A stretch of 64,000 bases of DNA from JAJCYK01 sp965224285 (GTDB lineage: Bacteria > Bacteroidota > Bacteroidia > Cytophagales > Cyclobacteriaceae), in assembly GCA_965224285.1 (NCBI GenBank), contig OZ245043.1:682001-746000 (forward strand). Reading direction: 5' to 3'. Each line of letters opens with the position of its first letter. Within the stretch, counting starts at the first letter, position 1. A program made the translations under genes and the position numbers. The notes under the pieces are model-generated. The model searched no databases. It was given only the letters and a program-made list of their open reading frames with translations, and was not told the DNA's origin. Shown here piece by piece: positions 35,023 through 44,376 of the stretch.

Positions 35023-36410
35023 TTAGCTTTATTTCCCTCAGAGGATGTTGAGGGTGCGGCCGTTGATAGTTTGGATAGATGCCGGTAAACGGCATCCAGA
35101 TCAAGACTATCCATGATTTCATGCCGGCAGAGGTTCAATAAATACTGATCCTGCTTTCTTCCGATTACTTTGGCCTGAGAATACGGTAAGTCTGGTTTGA
35201 AAGTCACCAGAGAGTATTTCGAGTAATAGTCAGGATATTGTTGTTCCAGTTCTCTTTCAATGGCTCTTTTTCTTATAAAGTCCGGATCATCAACCCGGTC
35301 CCTCATTTCCCGAAAGTTATCAAGGGCCAGATCGGCAATGGCTTCAGCGTCTATTTTGCGTTTTTTCTGGAATTCAGTAAAAACCTGATGCCAGTTTTGG
35401 GCAGGTTTATCCAACAGTTCATCAAATATCCGCACATCTTCAAAGGAGGCGTTCATTCCCTGTCCGTAAAAAGGCACAATAGCATGAGCGGCATCTCCCA
35501 TTAATAGGACTTTTCCAAAAGCCTGCCAGGGGTAACATCTTATGGTCCCCAAGATACCAACTGGGTTTTCCTGAAATTCCTTTTGGTAATGAGAGCTGTG
35601 AGCTACAAAATCAGGGTAATAATCACCAAAAAATCTTTGAACCTGTTCTGGTGATTTAATTTCATTAAAACCATTAGAGCCATTATAGGGATTAAACAAG
35701 GTTGCAGTAAAACTTCCATCTGTGTTGGGCAAAGCAATCAACATGCAATTACTCCTGGGCCAAATATGCAGTGCGTTTTTTTCTAATCTATAATCTCCTG
35801 ATTTATTAGGTTTTATACTAAGCTCTTTATAACCATGGTTTAAAAAATTCTGCGAATAATCAAACCTTAGCTCCCCAGTAGCTTTCATAAAACATGTCCT
35901 TACTGCAGATCCCGCCCCATCAGTACCCACTACTACATCAGCGCTCAGTTCTACCATATTACCGGTAGTTAGGTTTTTAAAGATGGCCCTGGCCTCTTTA
36001 AGATCTACCCGCAGGCATCTATGATAATATTTGATCTCAATATTGTTCATAGCGTGTGCCTGCTCCAGCAGGATCTGGTTTAAGCCAGATCGGGAAACCG
36101 AATTAATAAATGCCTGAGGTCTGCCGCTATAAGGGGAAAAAAATGGTTGGCCCTGTGGAGGATGGATCATACGCCCCTGCATGGGTATGCATTCATCTAT
36201 TACTTGACTCTTCACCCCTGCCTTATCCAGTGCCCAAATCCCTCGATCAGAAAGGGCCAAATTAATAGATCTCCCGCTATCTACCGGCCGGTCCGGAATG
36301 GGGCCCCTTTTTTCCATAAGGCTAACCCTAAATCCTCTTTGAGCCATCCTCAAGGCCAGCAAGGTGCCGCAAAGACCTGCCCCTACCACCAATATATGCT
36401 GGTCATTCAT
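34971..36410 (-). CDS. kmo: Kynurenine 3-monooxygenase
   Basis: A protein of 479 residues, FAD-dependent. It hydroxylates L-kynurenine to 3-hydroxykynurenine using NADPH and O2. The Rossmann motif VVGAGLCGTLLAL is at residues 8-20, RSINLALSDRGIWAL follows, and the second FAD block KVLLMGDAAHAIVPFYGQGM lies at about residue 305. LQQYPDYYSKYSLVTF-like sequence at the end is typical of KMO. It is the last gene of the five-gene operon; its ATG overlaps the kynureninase stop by 8 bp (ATGAATGA). The last 52 bp overlap the convergent FG-GAP gene. The bacterial protein ends without the membrane anchor of the mitochondrial form. Confidence 0.95.
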   Translation of the reverse strand: MNDQHILVVGAGLCGTLLALRMAQRGFRVSLMEKRGPIPDRPVDSGRSINLALSDRGIWALDKAGVKSQVIDECIPMQGRMIHPPQGQPFFSPYSGRPQAFINSVSRSGLNQILLEQAHAMNNIEIKYYHRCLRVDLKEARAIFKNLTTGNMVELSADVVVGTDGAGSAVRTCFMKATGELRFDYSQNFLNHGYKELSIKPNKSGDYRLEKNALHIWPRSNCMLIALPNTDGSFTATLFNPYNGSNGFNEIKSPEQVQRFFGDYYPDFVAHSSHYQKEFQENPVGILGTIRCYPWQAFGKVLLMGDAAHAIVPFYGQGMNASFEDVRIFDELLDKPAQNWHQVFTEFQKKRKIDAEAIADLALDNFREMRDRVDDPDFIRKRAIERELEQQYPDYYSKYSLVTFKPDLPYSQAKVIGRKQDQYLLNLCRHEIMDSLDLDAVYRHLSKLSTAAPSTSSEGNKANHSTENNKTSDDLNPHI

Positions 36411-37686
36411 GGGGCAGTAATTTTAAAATTTCTACCAGTTGGTATACATCCATGAATGAATTGTATAAAGGGACTGGAGCCATTCTTATCACCCCCGGTT
36501 CCCGATAATCCAATATTACTCCCTGGTTTTTAAAATAATCTTCCAGAACCAGACTTTGCTGGGATATTTTTAACGAAAGCTGGCAGCCTCGCTGGTCGGG
36601 ATCTCTAGGAGTAATAATATCAATACTGGGCAATCTCAAAGCATCAATCAAATACTCCAGGTAGCCGGTAAGGATAATGGATTTTTGTCGCAAGGCATCC
36701 ATACCCACCTCCTTGAAGATGTTCAACGAATTCCAGATCGCAGCCATAGAAAATATAGGTGGATTGCTTAATTGCCAGGATTGTGCCCCTGGAATGGGAT
36801 CGAATTTAGTACTCATCTCAAACCGGGAACTTTGTTTATGTCCCCACCAGCCCCAAAATTTAGGTAAATCCGGGTTATTGCTATGTCGTTCATGCACAAA
36901 ACAGCCACCCAGGCTCCCGGGCCCCGAGTTTAAATACTTATAGCTGCACCATACCGCGAAATCCGCCCCGGATTTGTGCAAATCCAAAGGCAGGTTTCCC
37001 ACTCCATGGGCGCAGTCAAAACCGACATTGCATCCATTGCGGTGACCTTCAGTAGTGATCTGTTTCATGTCAAAAAACTGACCGGTATAATAATTGGTGT
37101 TACCCAACAAGATCAAGGCAATTTCTGACCCTCTTCTTTTGATGGCTTCCAGAATACCTTCTATCCGTAGATAGGATTCACCTGATCGCGGTGTCAACTC
37201 TATTAAACATTCCGCTGGATCCAACCCGTGATACCTGATTTGGGATTCCACAGCATAGCGATCCGAGGGAAAAGCTTGACTTTCAATAAGTATTTTACAT
37301 CGATCACCTTTGGGTTGATAGAATGAGACCATCATTAAATGCAGGTTCACTGTTAAGGTATTCATTACCACTACTTCCTCAGGTTTTGCCCCTACCACCA
37401 GCGCCATGGCCTCAGTAAGAAAAGAGTGATAAGGCAACCAGGGATTAGATGCCTGTTCATGACCCAAAACTCCATGTTGCCGCCAATCTATCAACTCGTT
37501 TAGAATGGCCTCTTCAGTACCTTTAGGTTGTAAACCCAGGGAATTTCCACTAAAATAAAGGTATGGTTTTCCCTTCTCAGTTGTAGGAAAGTGGAAATAG
37601 TCTCGGTAAGACTTTAGAGGATCCTGCCGATCCAGCTCCCGGGCGAATGCTTCCCCGGGTTGATATTTTAAGCTGTCGGCTCCCAA
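36403..37686 (-). CDS. kynU: Kynureninase
   Basis: A protein of 427 residues, PLP-dependent. It cleaves 3-hydroxykynurenine (and kynurenine) to 3-hydroxyanthranilate (anthranilate) plus alanine. Seen: YLYFSGNSLGLQPKG and GHEQASNPWLPYH early, GFDCAHGVGNLPLDLH (PLP-binding Asp), and the PLP lysine Lys250 in WCSYKYLNSGPGSLGG. The start is TTG at 37686, since no ATG exists before the family's conserved region and an in-frame TGA lies just upstream. It overlaps the ACMSD-like gene by 19 bp and the KMO gene by 8 bp, which shows tight operon packing. Confidence 0.95.
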   Translation of the reverse strand: MGADSLKYQPGEAFARELDRQDPLKSYRDYFHFPTTEKGKPYLYFSGNSLGLQPKGTEEAILNELIDWRQHGVLGHEQASNPWLPYHSFLTEAMALVVGAKPEEVVVMNTLTVNLHLMMVSFYQPKGDRCKILIESQAFPSDRYAVESQIRYHGLDPAECLIELTPRSGESYLRIEGILEAIKRRGSEIALILLGNTNYYTGQFFDMKQITTEGHRNGCNVGFDCAHGVGNLPLDLHKSGADFAVWCSYKYLNSGPGSLGGCFVHERHSNNPDLPKFWGWWGHKQSSRFEMSTKFDPIPGAQSWQLSNPPIFSMAAIWNSLNIFKEVGMDALRQKSIILTGYLEYLIDALRLPSIDIITPRDPDQRGCQLSLKISQQSLVLEDYFKNQGVILDYREPGVIRMAPVPLYNSFMDVYQLVEILKLLPHE

Positions 37687-38753
37687 TTCTCTAAGTTCAA
37701 TCGCTCACTGAAACTTGGATCGCGATCAGCGCCCAGCCATTTTAGCACGTTATGACCCCAGATCTGTTTGTGATCCTGATCATTGATGATCTGCTCCTTT
37801 AGGGCCAGGTCCAATATCTTACCCGGATAGGATGATTGAGGTTCGCTCTCCATTTCACCTAAGGGATAGGGATCGTCTAATCCTATCAATATCTGGTTGG
37901 TTCCTCCCAAACGTTTCACCATCAGGTCCAATGAAAAAATATCATGGACCAGGGTATCGAAAAAAATGTTGGGGTGTCCCACCGCTTTTCGCGGGTGGGT
38001 CATTCCTTCAAAAAGGTCCGGCCGGCCATCAAAGCCCTGAATTCTACGCCCCAGATTAATTTGAGCCAATTGTCCGCCGTGGGCAAAACAGACCCTTAAA
38101 TTTGGATATTTTTCCTGATATCCTTTTATGGTATAAAAATGATAAGCATCCGCGCATTGGGCCAGCATCCAAATTAGGTGAAATCTCCAGGCTTTATTTT
38201 CCAGATGAATAAATTTTTCACCGTCATATGGATGGATTTCCACTGCAAGTTTATACCTATCGGCCAACTCTAAAACAGGCTCGTTCTCATCATCAAAAAT
38301 GGTACGCCAGCTACCAATAGAGTCCATGAAATGAGTGGGCAGGCAAAGCACTTTAAGCCCTAATTCTTCTACACACCGCTCCATTTCCCAAAGTGCGCCA
38401 CGGGTATAGGCAGAATGCACAACAAATCCACAGGTAAATTTATCGGGATGATTGTGTTGTATCTCGGCATTAAAATCGTTTTGGAATCGTAAAGCTTGCT
38501 TCATTTCCTCCAATCTCAAGCCATTGCCATAAAGTTGAGAAAGGTTTAACACCACGGCATGATCAATATGATTACGCTCCATCCAGGCCATTTTTTCTTC
38601 CAGGAAAAAACTGGAATCGGTAACCGGTCGTTTCCAATTTTTTTGAAGCATGTACTTTCGGTCGTTATCCACCCATAGGATTTCCTTTTCCTTCATGAAG
38701 GCTGGAATTTGCTCCGGATAAGGAAGAATATGCGAATGACCGTTGATCCTCAT
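37668..38753 (-). CDS. ACMSD-like amidohydrolase (2-amino-3-carboxymuconate semialdehyde decarboxylase)
   Basis: A protein of 361 residues with the metal-dependent amidohydrolase fold. The metal site can be followed: His6 and His8 (NGHSHILP), LAVEIHPYDG, VCFAHGGQ and ILIGLDDPYPLGE. These correspond to the residues used by ACMS decarboxylase, which converts the unstable product of 3-hydroxyanthranilate dioxygenase to 2-aminomuconate semialdehyde. The operon position between the dioxygenase and kynureninase genes supports this. Other amidohydrolase-2 decarboxylases share the fold, so the specific activity is inferred from context. It starts 16 bp after the dioxygenase gene stop. Confidence 0.88.
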   Translation of the reverse strand: MRINGHSHILPYPEQIPAFMKEKEILWVDNDRKYMLQKNWKRPVTDSSFFLEEKMAWMERNHIDHAVVLNLSQLYGNGLRLEEMKQALRFQNDFNAEIQHNHPDKFTCGFVVHSAYTRGALWEMERCVEELGLKVLCLPTHFMDSIGSWRTIFDDENEPVLELADRYKLAVEIHPYDGEKFIHLENKAWRFHLIWMLAQCADAYHFYTIKGYQEKYPNLRVCFAHGGQLAQINLGRRIQGFDGRPDLFEGMTHPRKAVGHPNIFFDTLVHDIFSLDLMVKRLGGTNQILIGLDDPYPLGEMESEPQSSYPGKILDLALKEQIINDQDHKQIWGHNVLKWLGADRDPSFSERLNLENWEPTA

Positions 38754-38769
38754 ATTTTAGTATTGATTA

Positions 38770-39294
38770 TTACTTACTTGCCGGTGGCTCCATTTTATGT
38801 CCACAGCGGTTGCAGGTCAGCAGCTCCTGGTTAGCATAAAACTTTTCAAATATTATGGGCAGGTCCTTTTCGATATTTTCCAACCGAAAAGGTTCCTGGT
38901 ATAACTGATTGTTACAATTCTCACAATACCAGGCCAATGCGTCCATAACGTCACCCGGTCGCTTCTGCTCAATTACCAAACCGATGGTATTCGCGCCTCG
39001 CTGCGGGGAGTGTGGTATGTCGGACGGGAGTAAGTAGATCTCGCCCTCTTTAATATTGATATCCTTCGGTACTCCCTCATCAATCACCTTCAAAGTTATA
39101 TCTCCTTCTACCTGGTAAAAAAATTCCGGAGTACTGTTGAGATGGTAATCTTTTCGGGCATTGGGCCCACCGACCACCATTACTATATATTCGCCATCTT
39201 CCCACACACACTTGTTGCCTACTGGTGGTTTCAATAAATGCCGATGATCATCAATCCACTCGGCAAAATTAAATTTTGGAAGTAATCTGGACAT
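38770..39294 (-). CDS. nbaC: 3-Hydroxyanthranilate 3,4-dioxygenase
   Basis: A protein of 174 residues, cupin fold, non-heme iron. It opens the ring of 3-hydroxyanthranilate to 2-amino-3-carboxymuconate semialdehyde. Iron ligands His51, Glu57 and His95 and substrate residues Arg47, Arg99 and Glu110 fall at the same numbers as I recall for the Ralstonia enzyme. The C-terminal rubredoxin-like site has two CxxC pairs, Cys124/Cys127 (CENC) and Cys161/Cys164 (CNRC), as in bacterial members. It lies 18 bp after the dehydrogenase gene in the kynurenine operon. Identification is very secure. Confidence 0.96.
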   Translation of the reverse strand: MSRLLPKFNFAEWIDDHRHLLKPPVGNKCVWEDGEYIVMVVGGPNARKDYHLNSTPEFFYQVEGDITLKVIDEGVPKDINIKEGEIYLLPSDIPHSPQRGANTIGLVIEQKRPGDVMDALAWYCENCNNQLYQEPFRLENIEKDLPIIFEKFYANQELLTCNRCGHKMEPPASK

Positions 39295-39312
39295 GAATTT
39301 ATTTTTAAGTTA

Positions 39313-40752
39313 CTACAATTTTATACAAACATTTTTTGGTTCAGTGAAAAAATCCAGGGCGTGCCTCCCTCCTTCTCTACCTAAACCGGAATTTTTCATT
39401 CCTCCGAATGCGGTCCTTAGATCCCGGAGCATCCAGGTATTGATCCATACCACACCGGCCTCAATGCTCCTGGCCAGTCGGTGGGCACGACCCAGGTTTT
39501 CCGTCCAGATAGTGGCAGACAAGCCATAGTCACTCTGATTGGCTAAGGTTATAGCCTCTTCAGGATCTTTAAATGGGATCAAGGTCACCACCGGTCCGAA
39601 AATCTCTTCTTGATTGGTCTTGCAATCCATAGGTAATCCCTCTATTACAGTGGGTGCCATAAACCAGCCTCCTTTGCACCCAGGTGGCTTTACAGATCGG
39701 CCACCACACAAAATCAACCCTCCTTCCCGCTCTGCCAACTTGACGTAATCCGTAACTTTTTGCTGATGGGTTGGTGATATTAAGGCCCCAACTTGCGTAT
39801 TGTCATTTAATGGATCACCTATTAGTAAATTTTTGGCCTTTTCCACAAAATCGGACTTAAACCGGTCATAAATATTCTCCTGGATCAGCAACCGAGATGT
39901 GCAAAGACAGATTTCACCTTGATTGCCAAATGTGGACCAAATGGTGTTTTCCAGCATTTCCTGGTATTGGCAATCACTGAAAATGATTCCGGCATTCTTG
40001 CCACCCATTTCCAGGCTTATTTTTTTAAATGTGGGGGCAGCTAAAGAAGCGATCTCCGAACCAACTCTGGTACTTCCGGTAAAGGATATTGCCTTTACCC
40101 GAGAATCTGAAATTAATGGCGGTCCTATTACCGGACCTTCCCCGTGAACGACGTTCAGTACCCCAGCCGGCAGCCCAGCCTCTATACATATCTCTGATAA
40201 CAGATGGGCGGTCATAGGAGTATGCTCAGATGGCTTGGCAATAACCGTATTGCCCGCGGCCAATGCAGGGGCTATCTTCCAGCTCAATAAGTACAGGGGA
40301 AGATTCCAAGGGGCAATACCTGCTACTACTCCCAGTGGCTGTTGCAAAGTATAATTTATGGCATTTCCATCATTGTTATGGGAGGCTGAGCTATACTGTG
40401 TAATGGCATTAGCAAAGAATTCGAAATTATCCGCAGATCGGGGAATCTCAACCGAAAGCGCCCTGGTGATGGTTTTGCCGCTATCAATGCTTTCTGCCGT
40501 CGCCAAATCTTGCAAATTATCCCTGATCAGCTGGGCTATATTGGTTAGGTGCTGGTGTCTTTGGTTTAAGCTGGTTGCGGACCATTCTCTAAACGCCGAC
40601 TGGGCTGCAGCCACTGCCCTATCGACATCCAAATCATTTGATGCAGGCACTTTTGCATATGGCTGACCTGTAGCAGGATTATATACATCCAAGAATTGGC
40701 CAGATTGAGCTGGTATCAACTTGCCGCCAATATAGTTCGATATTTTTTTCAC
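39313..40752 (-). CDS. 2-Aminomuconate/2-hydroxymuconate semialdehyde dehydrogenase
   Basis: A protein of 479 residues, NAD-type aldehyde dehydrogenase. Catalytic Cys282 is in NQGEICLCTSR, and the general-base Glu is in ISLEMGGKNAGIIF. GIAPWNLPLYLLSWKIAPAL and FTGSTRVGSEIA are the cofactor region, and the end GLGREGGRHALDFFTEPKNV is typical of the hydroxymuconate semialdehyde branch. It is the first gene of the kynurenine operon and should oxidise 2-aminomuconate semialdehyde to 2-aminomuconate. The start is GTG at 40752. The promoter should lie in the 86-bp gap 40753-40838; no clear consensus is seen. Confidence 0.9.
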   Translation of the reverse strand: MKKISNYIGGKLIPAQSGQFLDVYNPATGQPYAKVPASNDLDVDRAVAAAQSAFREWSATSLNQRHQHLTNIAQLIRDNLQDLATAESIDSGKTITRALSVEIPRSADNFEFFANAITQYSSASHNNDGNAINYTLQQPLGVVAGIAPWNLPLYLLSWKIAPALAAGNTVIAKPSEHTPMTAHLLSEICIEAGLPAGVLNVVHGEGPVIGPPLISDSRVKAISFTGSTRVGSEIASLAAPTFKKISLEMGGKNAGIIFSDCQYQEMLENTIWSTFGNQGEICLCTSRLLIQENIYDRFKSDFVEKAKNLLIGDPLNDNTQVGALISPTHQQKVTDYVKLAEREGGLILCGGRSVKPPGCKGGWFMAPTVIEGLPMDCKTNQEEIFGPVVTLIPFKDPEEAITLANQSDYGLSATIWTENLGRAHRLARSIEAGVVWINTWMLRDLRTAFGGMKNSGLGREGGRHALDFFTEPKNVCIKL

Positions 40753-40838
40753 AACTGCCTGAGCCGGATTACAGGTATCAAGGTAAGATTTTTTCAGTAA
40801 ACCAGGTGAATTTGTCGTATCTGACTGGTTAAGTTAGA

Positions 40839-42053
40839 TCAGCTTCGGGATTTTAAAGTAATAAGCGTTATTTCAGGATCCATCCCAATCCTGCCGGGAT
40901 AAGCCAGCACTCCCAAGCCCCGGTTGACATATAGTGCTTGTCCATTTTCCCGGTACATACCTGCCCATTTTGCATACCGGAACTTTACCGGGCTCCACTT
41001 TATATTCAGCCCGGGAATCTCGATTCCCATTTGCATTCCGTGTGTGTGGCCGGAGAGGGTAAGATCTATATCCGTATGCACTTTTACTTGATGATCAAAA
41101 TGTGTGGGGTCATGAGAGAGCAAAATCTTAAAATGATCTTTGGGAACTCTTGACATGGCTTTGGATAGGTTACCCACCTGATGGAACCCGTGACCCCAAT
41201 TATGAACTCCGATTAATGAAATAGCCGCACCACCATGATTCAAGGCCACATGTTCATCCTCCAGTAAGGTAAACCCCATTTCACCGTGTATTTCCTTTAA
41301 CCGTTTGACACTGTCGGCTTTTTCTTCAGCTGAGAAGTTGCCATAATCCGCATAGTCATGGTTGCCAAATACACTGTACTTTCCATACCTGGCCCCGATT
41401 TTCTTAAATAATTCAATCCATGGTTCCGCCTCTCGGGCATGGTTATTTACCATATCGCCGGTGAATACCACATAATCGGGATCTGTATCATTGATCAATC
41501 TTACGGCCTTTTCAACCGGCTCCAAACGATCCCCGAAGCTGCCCAAGTGTGCATCACTGATCTGTACAATTCGGAGCCCATCCATTGAGGGCGGAATCTT
41601 GGGCGAGACCAGATCCTCTCTTCTAATGCGAAAATTGAATTTACCCCAAAAAATACCATAAAGCATACCACCAAACATCAAACCGCCAGCCAAACCTCCA
41701 AGTTGAGTTATAAAAAATCGTCGTGAATAATCTATAGCAGTAACCCTGCTGACTCCCCAATAAACCAGATTGGTTAGGTCATCAAGGGCATGAAACAAAG
41801 TAAAAATTACTTTAGGTATAAAGAAGGATAACCAGATCCCGATTATCAGAGTCAGAACATTGGCATTTCTGAAACTACCTCTGTTTATTATTCCATACAA
41901 AAGCAAGCCTAGGCAAGTAACACTAACCACCCAGTAAATGATAGTAATCCATAGCTTACCAGAAGCAGTGCTGCCATAGATACTGGTTATACCTTTAAAA
42001 ACATAAAGATCTACCAATAAAAAGGCTGCGGTAAAAATTATCAGGGTTTGCAT
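40839..42053 (-). CDS. Membrane-anchored metallophosphoesterase (YkuE-like)
   Basis: About 404 residues from the ATG at 42053, which has AGGA just upstream; a TTG at 42113 would add 20 residues. The N-terminal third has four membrane segments, starting MQTLIIFTAAFLLVDLYVFK. The C-terminal part is a calcineurin-like phosphoesterase with IVQISDAHLGSFGDRL, VFTGDMVNNH, YSVFGNHDYADYG, ILLSHDPTHFDH and LTLSGHTHGMQMG. It probably acts on a phospholipid or other membrane-associated phosphate ester. It lies 19 bp after the aldo-keto reductase gene, apparently co-transcribed with it and possibly reading towards the kynurenine operon. Confidence 0.9.
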   Translation of the reverse strand: MQTLIIFTAAFLLVDLYVFKGITSIYGSTASGKLWITIIYWVVSVTCLGLLLYGIINRGSFRNANVLTLIIGIWLSFFIPKVIFTLFHALDDLTNLVYWGVSRVTAIDYSRRFFITQLGGLAGGLMFGGMLYGIFWGKFNFRIRREDLVSPKIPPSMDGLRIVQISDAHLGSFGDRLEPVEKAVRLINDTDPDYVVFTGDMVNNHAREAEPWIELFKKIGARYGKYSVFGNHDYADYGNFSAEEKADSVKRLKEIHGEMGFTLLEDEHVALNHGGAAISLIGVHNWGHGFHQVGNLSKAMSRVPKDHFKILLSHDPTHFDHQVKVHTDIDLTLSGHTHGMQMGIEIPGLNIKWSPVKFRYAKWAGMYRENGQALYVNRGLGVLAYPGRIGMDPEITLITLKSRS

Positions 42054-42072
42054 TTCCTGGTGATTTTCTAAT

Positions 42073-43110
42073 TCAGGGAGCTGGATTGGGTATTGACTCT
42101 TGGATCTGGTCAATCTCCCCTACCAGTTCTTCAGACAACTTAAGCTCCATACTACCCAAGTTTTCCTTTAACTGTTCCATGGTGGTAGCTCCTATGATGG
42201 TACTGGTAACAAATGGCCTGCTGATTACAAAAGCCAAAGACATCTGGGCAAATGAAATTTCGGCCTCACGGGCCAATTTTGCATAGCGTTCTGTGGCGGC
42301 CACCGCATTAGGTGAAATGTAACGAGTATATTGAGGGAACAGGGTAATTCTACTATTAGCTGGCTTGTTGCCATTTAAGAACTTACCGCTTAAGGTACCA
42401 AACCCTAAGGGAGAATATGCTAATAATTTTATATTTTCTCTCATGGCAAATTCAGCTAATCCCGATTCAAAGGTCCTATTCAACAAAGAATATGGGTTTT
42501 GTACGGTAATTGGCCGGGGTAGATCATGGTTTTGGCTCTCCTGGATAAATCGCATTACACCCCAAGGGGTTTCATTGGACAAACCCACATGTCGCACCTT
42601 TCCCGATTTAACAAATCCCTGTAAAGTAGAGAGCACTTCATAAATATTATCCTGCCATTCTTCGTCAGGGTGGTATTGATAGGACCTCTTACCAAAAAAA
42701 TTCGTGGTCCGTTCCGGCCAATGCAGTTGGTACAGATCAATGTAGTCAGTTTGCAGACGACGCAAGCTGCCATTTAAGGCCTGATGCAGGGATTCTGAGG
42801 TAAATCCGGTAGTACGTATATGTCGGGTAAAAGGTGCTTTACCAGCAATCTTAGAAGCCAAGATAACTTGATCACGCTTACCCCTACTCTTAAACCAGTT
42901 ACCAATTATGGTTTCCGTAGCGCCGTAGGTTTCAGGTCCCGGTGGAATGGAGTATAATTCAGCGGTATCAAAAAAATTAACACCTTGATCCAAAGCATAA
43001 TCCATTTGGGAAAAACCTTCAGATTCCGTGTTCTGCTGGCCCCAGGTCATAGTGCCCAGGCATATCTTACTGACCTCGATATCAGTTTGAGGAAGCTTGT
43101 TATACTCCAT
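42073..43110 (-). CDS. Aldo/keto reductase (Tas-like)
   Basis: A protein of 345 residues, NADPH-dependent TIM barrel. The tetrad is visible: Asp in NFFDTAELYSIPP with the nearby Tyr, Lys in ILASKIAGKAP, and His in LYQLHWPERTTNFFG. The NADPH segment lies at the end (TSTIIGATTMEQLKENL). The start LGTMTWGQQNTESEG and the overall layout are those of the E. coli Tas group. Substrates are small aldehydes or ketones and cannot be stated. It is the first gene of a pair with the membrane phosphoesterase. Confidence 0.9.
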   Translation of the reverse strand: MEYNKLPQTDIEVSKICLGTMTWGQQNTESEGFSQMDYALDQGVNFFDTAELYSIPPGPETYGATETIIGNWFKSRGKRDQVILASKIAGKAPFTRHIRTTGFTSESLHQALNGSLRRLQTDYIDLYQLHWPERTTNFFGKRSYQYHPDEEWQDNIYEVLSTLQGFVKSGKVRHVGLSNETPWGVMRFIQESQNHDLPRPITVQNPYSLLNRTFESGLAEFAMRENIKLLAYSPLGFGTLSGKFLNGNKPANSRITLFPQYTRYISPNAVAATERYAKLAREAEISFAQMSLAFVISRPFVTSTIIGATTMEQLKENLGSMELKLSEELVGEIDQIQESIPNPAP

Positions 43111-43273
43111 AAAATATTGGGGAAATTGGTTTGTTAAACGGATAAAACTAATTAATGTTTTTCAAACCGTTAAACTCAAACCATTGAATTATCCAAGCTT
43201 GATGACCCTCGCTACCTTTTAAGATAACGTGAGCATAAATATGAAACCAGGTGGCTTTTTCGCAATCGGCTGG

Positions 43274-43693
43274 TTACTGCCAGGCGCCTAAAATCGCCCC
43301 CATTATAGCCAGAAATACAATTTGATAACCGGAGTCAATAGCCCAAAGCTTAATACTTCGCCTTTGGTATAGCAAATTAATCCCCATACTGGTAGCTACA
43401 AAGAAGATGCCTACGTACAGTCCATGGTATAATCCTTGTTTCCAACCTATAGCCTCGCCTTCGGAATGACCCTGTACCAACATGGCCATTCCCAACGCCA
43501 TGATCAGCATAAGAACGAAACTACTGCCAAAGATCTTTGCCATATTACCTTCTTTCAGGTATTCATCGGAAAAACCCAGCTCAACTTGCCAGCTTTTGCC
43601 AAACAGCGCTGTACCGTACCATACAGCCCCTAGTATGAAACTGGCAACTGCCGCCGCCACAACTGCTAAATAATTGATATTAGAAAAGTCCAT
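43274..43693 (-). CDS. DUF1761 membrane protein
   Basis: A protein of 139 residues with four predicted membrane helices: the first at about residues 8-26, and others at about 55-73, 88-107 and 119-138. The motif FILGAVWYGTALFGKSW near the start is typical of DUF1761. No biochemical function is established for this family. The gene stands alone with gaps of about 160 bp downstream and 100 bp upstream. It is single-copy and short, with good hydrophobicity pattern, and is clearly real. Confidence 0.85.
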   Translation of the reverse strand: MDFSNINYLAVVAAAVASFILGAVWYGTALFGKSWQVELGFSDEYLKEGNMAKIFGSSFVLMLIMALGMAMLVQGHSEGEAIGWKQGLYHGLYVGIFFVATSMGINLLYQRRSIKLWAIDSGYQIVFLAIMGAILGAWQ

Positions 43694-43791
43694 AGTTTAA
43701 GTGATAGTGTTGATCGAAGCGATAATAGCTTATATTTTAAGCATTTATGCCTGGAAAAACAAAACAAGGGCGGATTAAGTGAAGTTATGGG

Positions 43792-44253
43792 TTAGCGTCT
43801 AATGAAATTCAATTCGGCCGAAGCGGCATCAAAGACACCGTCTGGCTGAAAATCAAAAGTCATATCACCCTGAAGAAACATAGTAGTAGTACCTAATTGT
43901 GCTCCCCATGGCAATGTGACGCTGGGATCGCTATCCAAAACGACCTCCAATCCGGTAGCCCCAATGGAAAATAATCCGGTGGTGATTTGCGGATCTTCAC
44001 CATTAGGGGTAATCACCAGGCTGAATCTCCCACTAATTGACACCTCCAGAACCCCTGTTCCGCCATTGGCTATAACATTGGCATTCAGTGGTGGATTGAG
44101 ATCCAGGCTGGTAAACTCAGCGCTGATGGCATCCCAGATACCTACCATTTGGTCGATAGAAAGGATGGGCGTACCGGTAACATCGTCATCACTTGAACAG
44201 CTTTGCAATAGCACCAGAAATCCTATTACAATAGGGAATAATTTTGACTTCAT
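43792..44253 (-). CDS. Lipocalin-like lipoprotein
   Basis: A protein of 153 residues with a lipoprotein signal (MKSKLFPIVIGFLVLLQSC), followed by SSDDD, the usual acidic linker of Bacteroidota surface lipoproteins. The mature part has alternating beta-strand-like segments, starting MVGIWDAISAEFTS, with ISGRFSLVITPNGEDP, and ending in FDAASAELNFIRR. This fits the lipocalin-like family, in which a G-x-W near the start is typical. Ligand and role are unknown. Confidence 0.75.
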   Translation of the reverse strand: MKSKLFPIVIGFLVLLQSCSSDDDVTGTPILSIDQMVGIWDAISAEFTSLDLNPPLNANVIANGGTGVLEVSISGRFSLVITPNGEDPQITTGLFSIGATGLEVVLDSDPSVTLPWGAQLGTTTMFLQGDMTFDFQPDGVFDAASAELNFIRR

Positions 44254-44376
44254 CCTGCTAGCTAATGATCTATGTTAGAGTAATAAACCGCAAATTACAT
44301 GATTTTGGGAATTTGGGGACCCCAAGTCAACAATTTCTCTCTATTTGTCAATTACTCATACCGGATGGCGTCAGAC

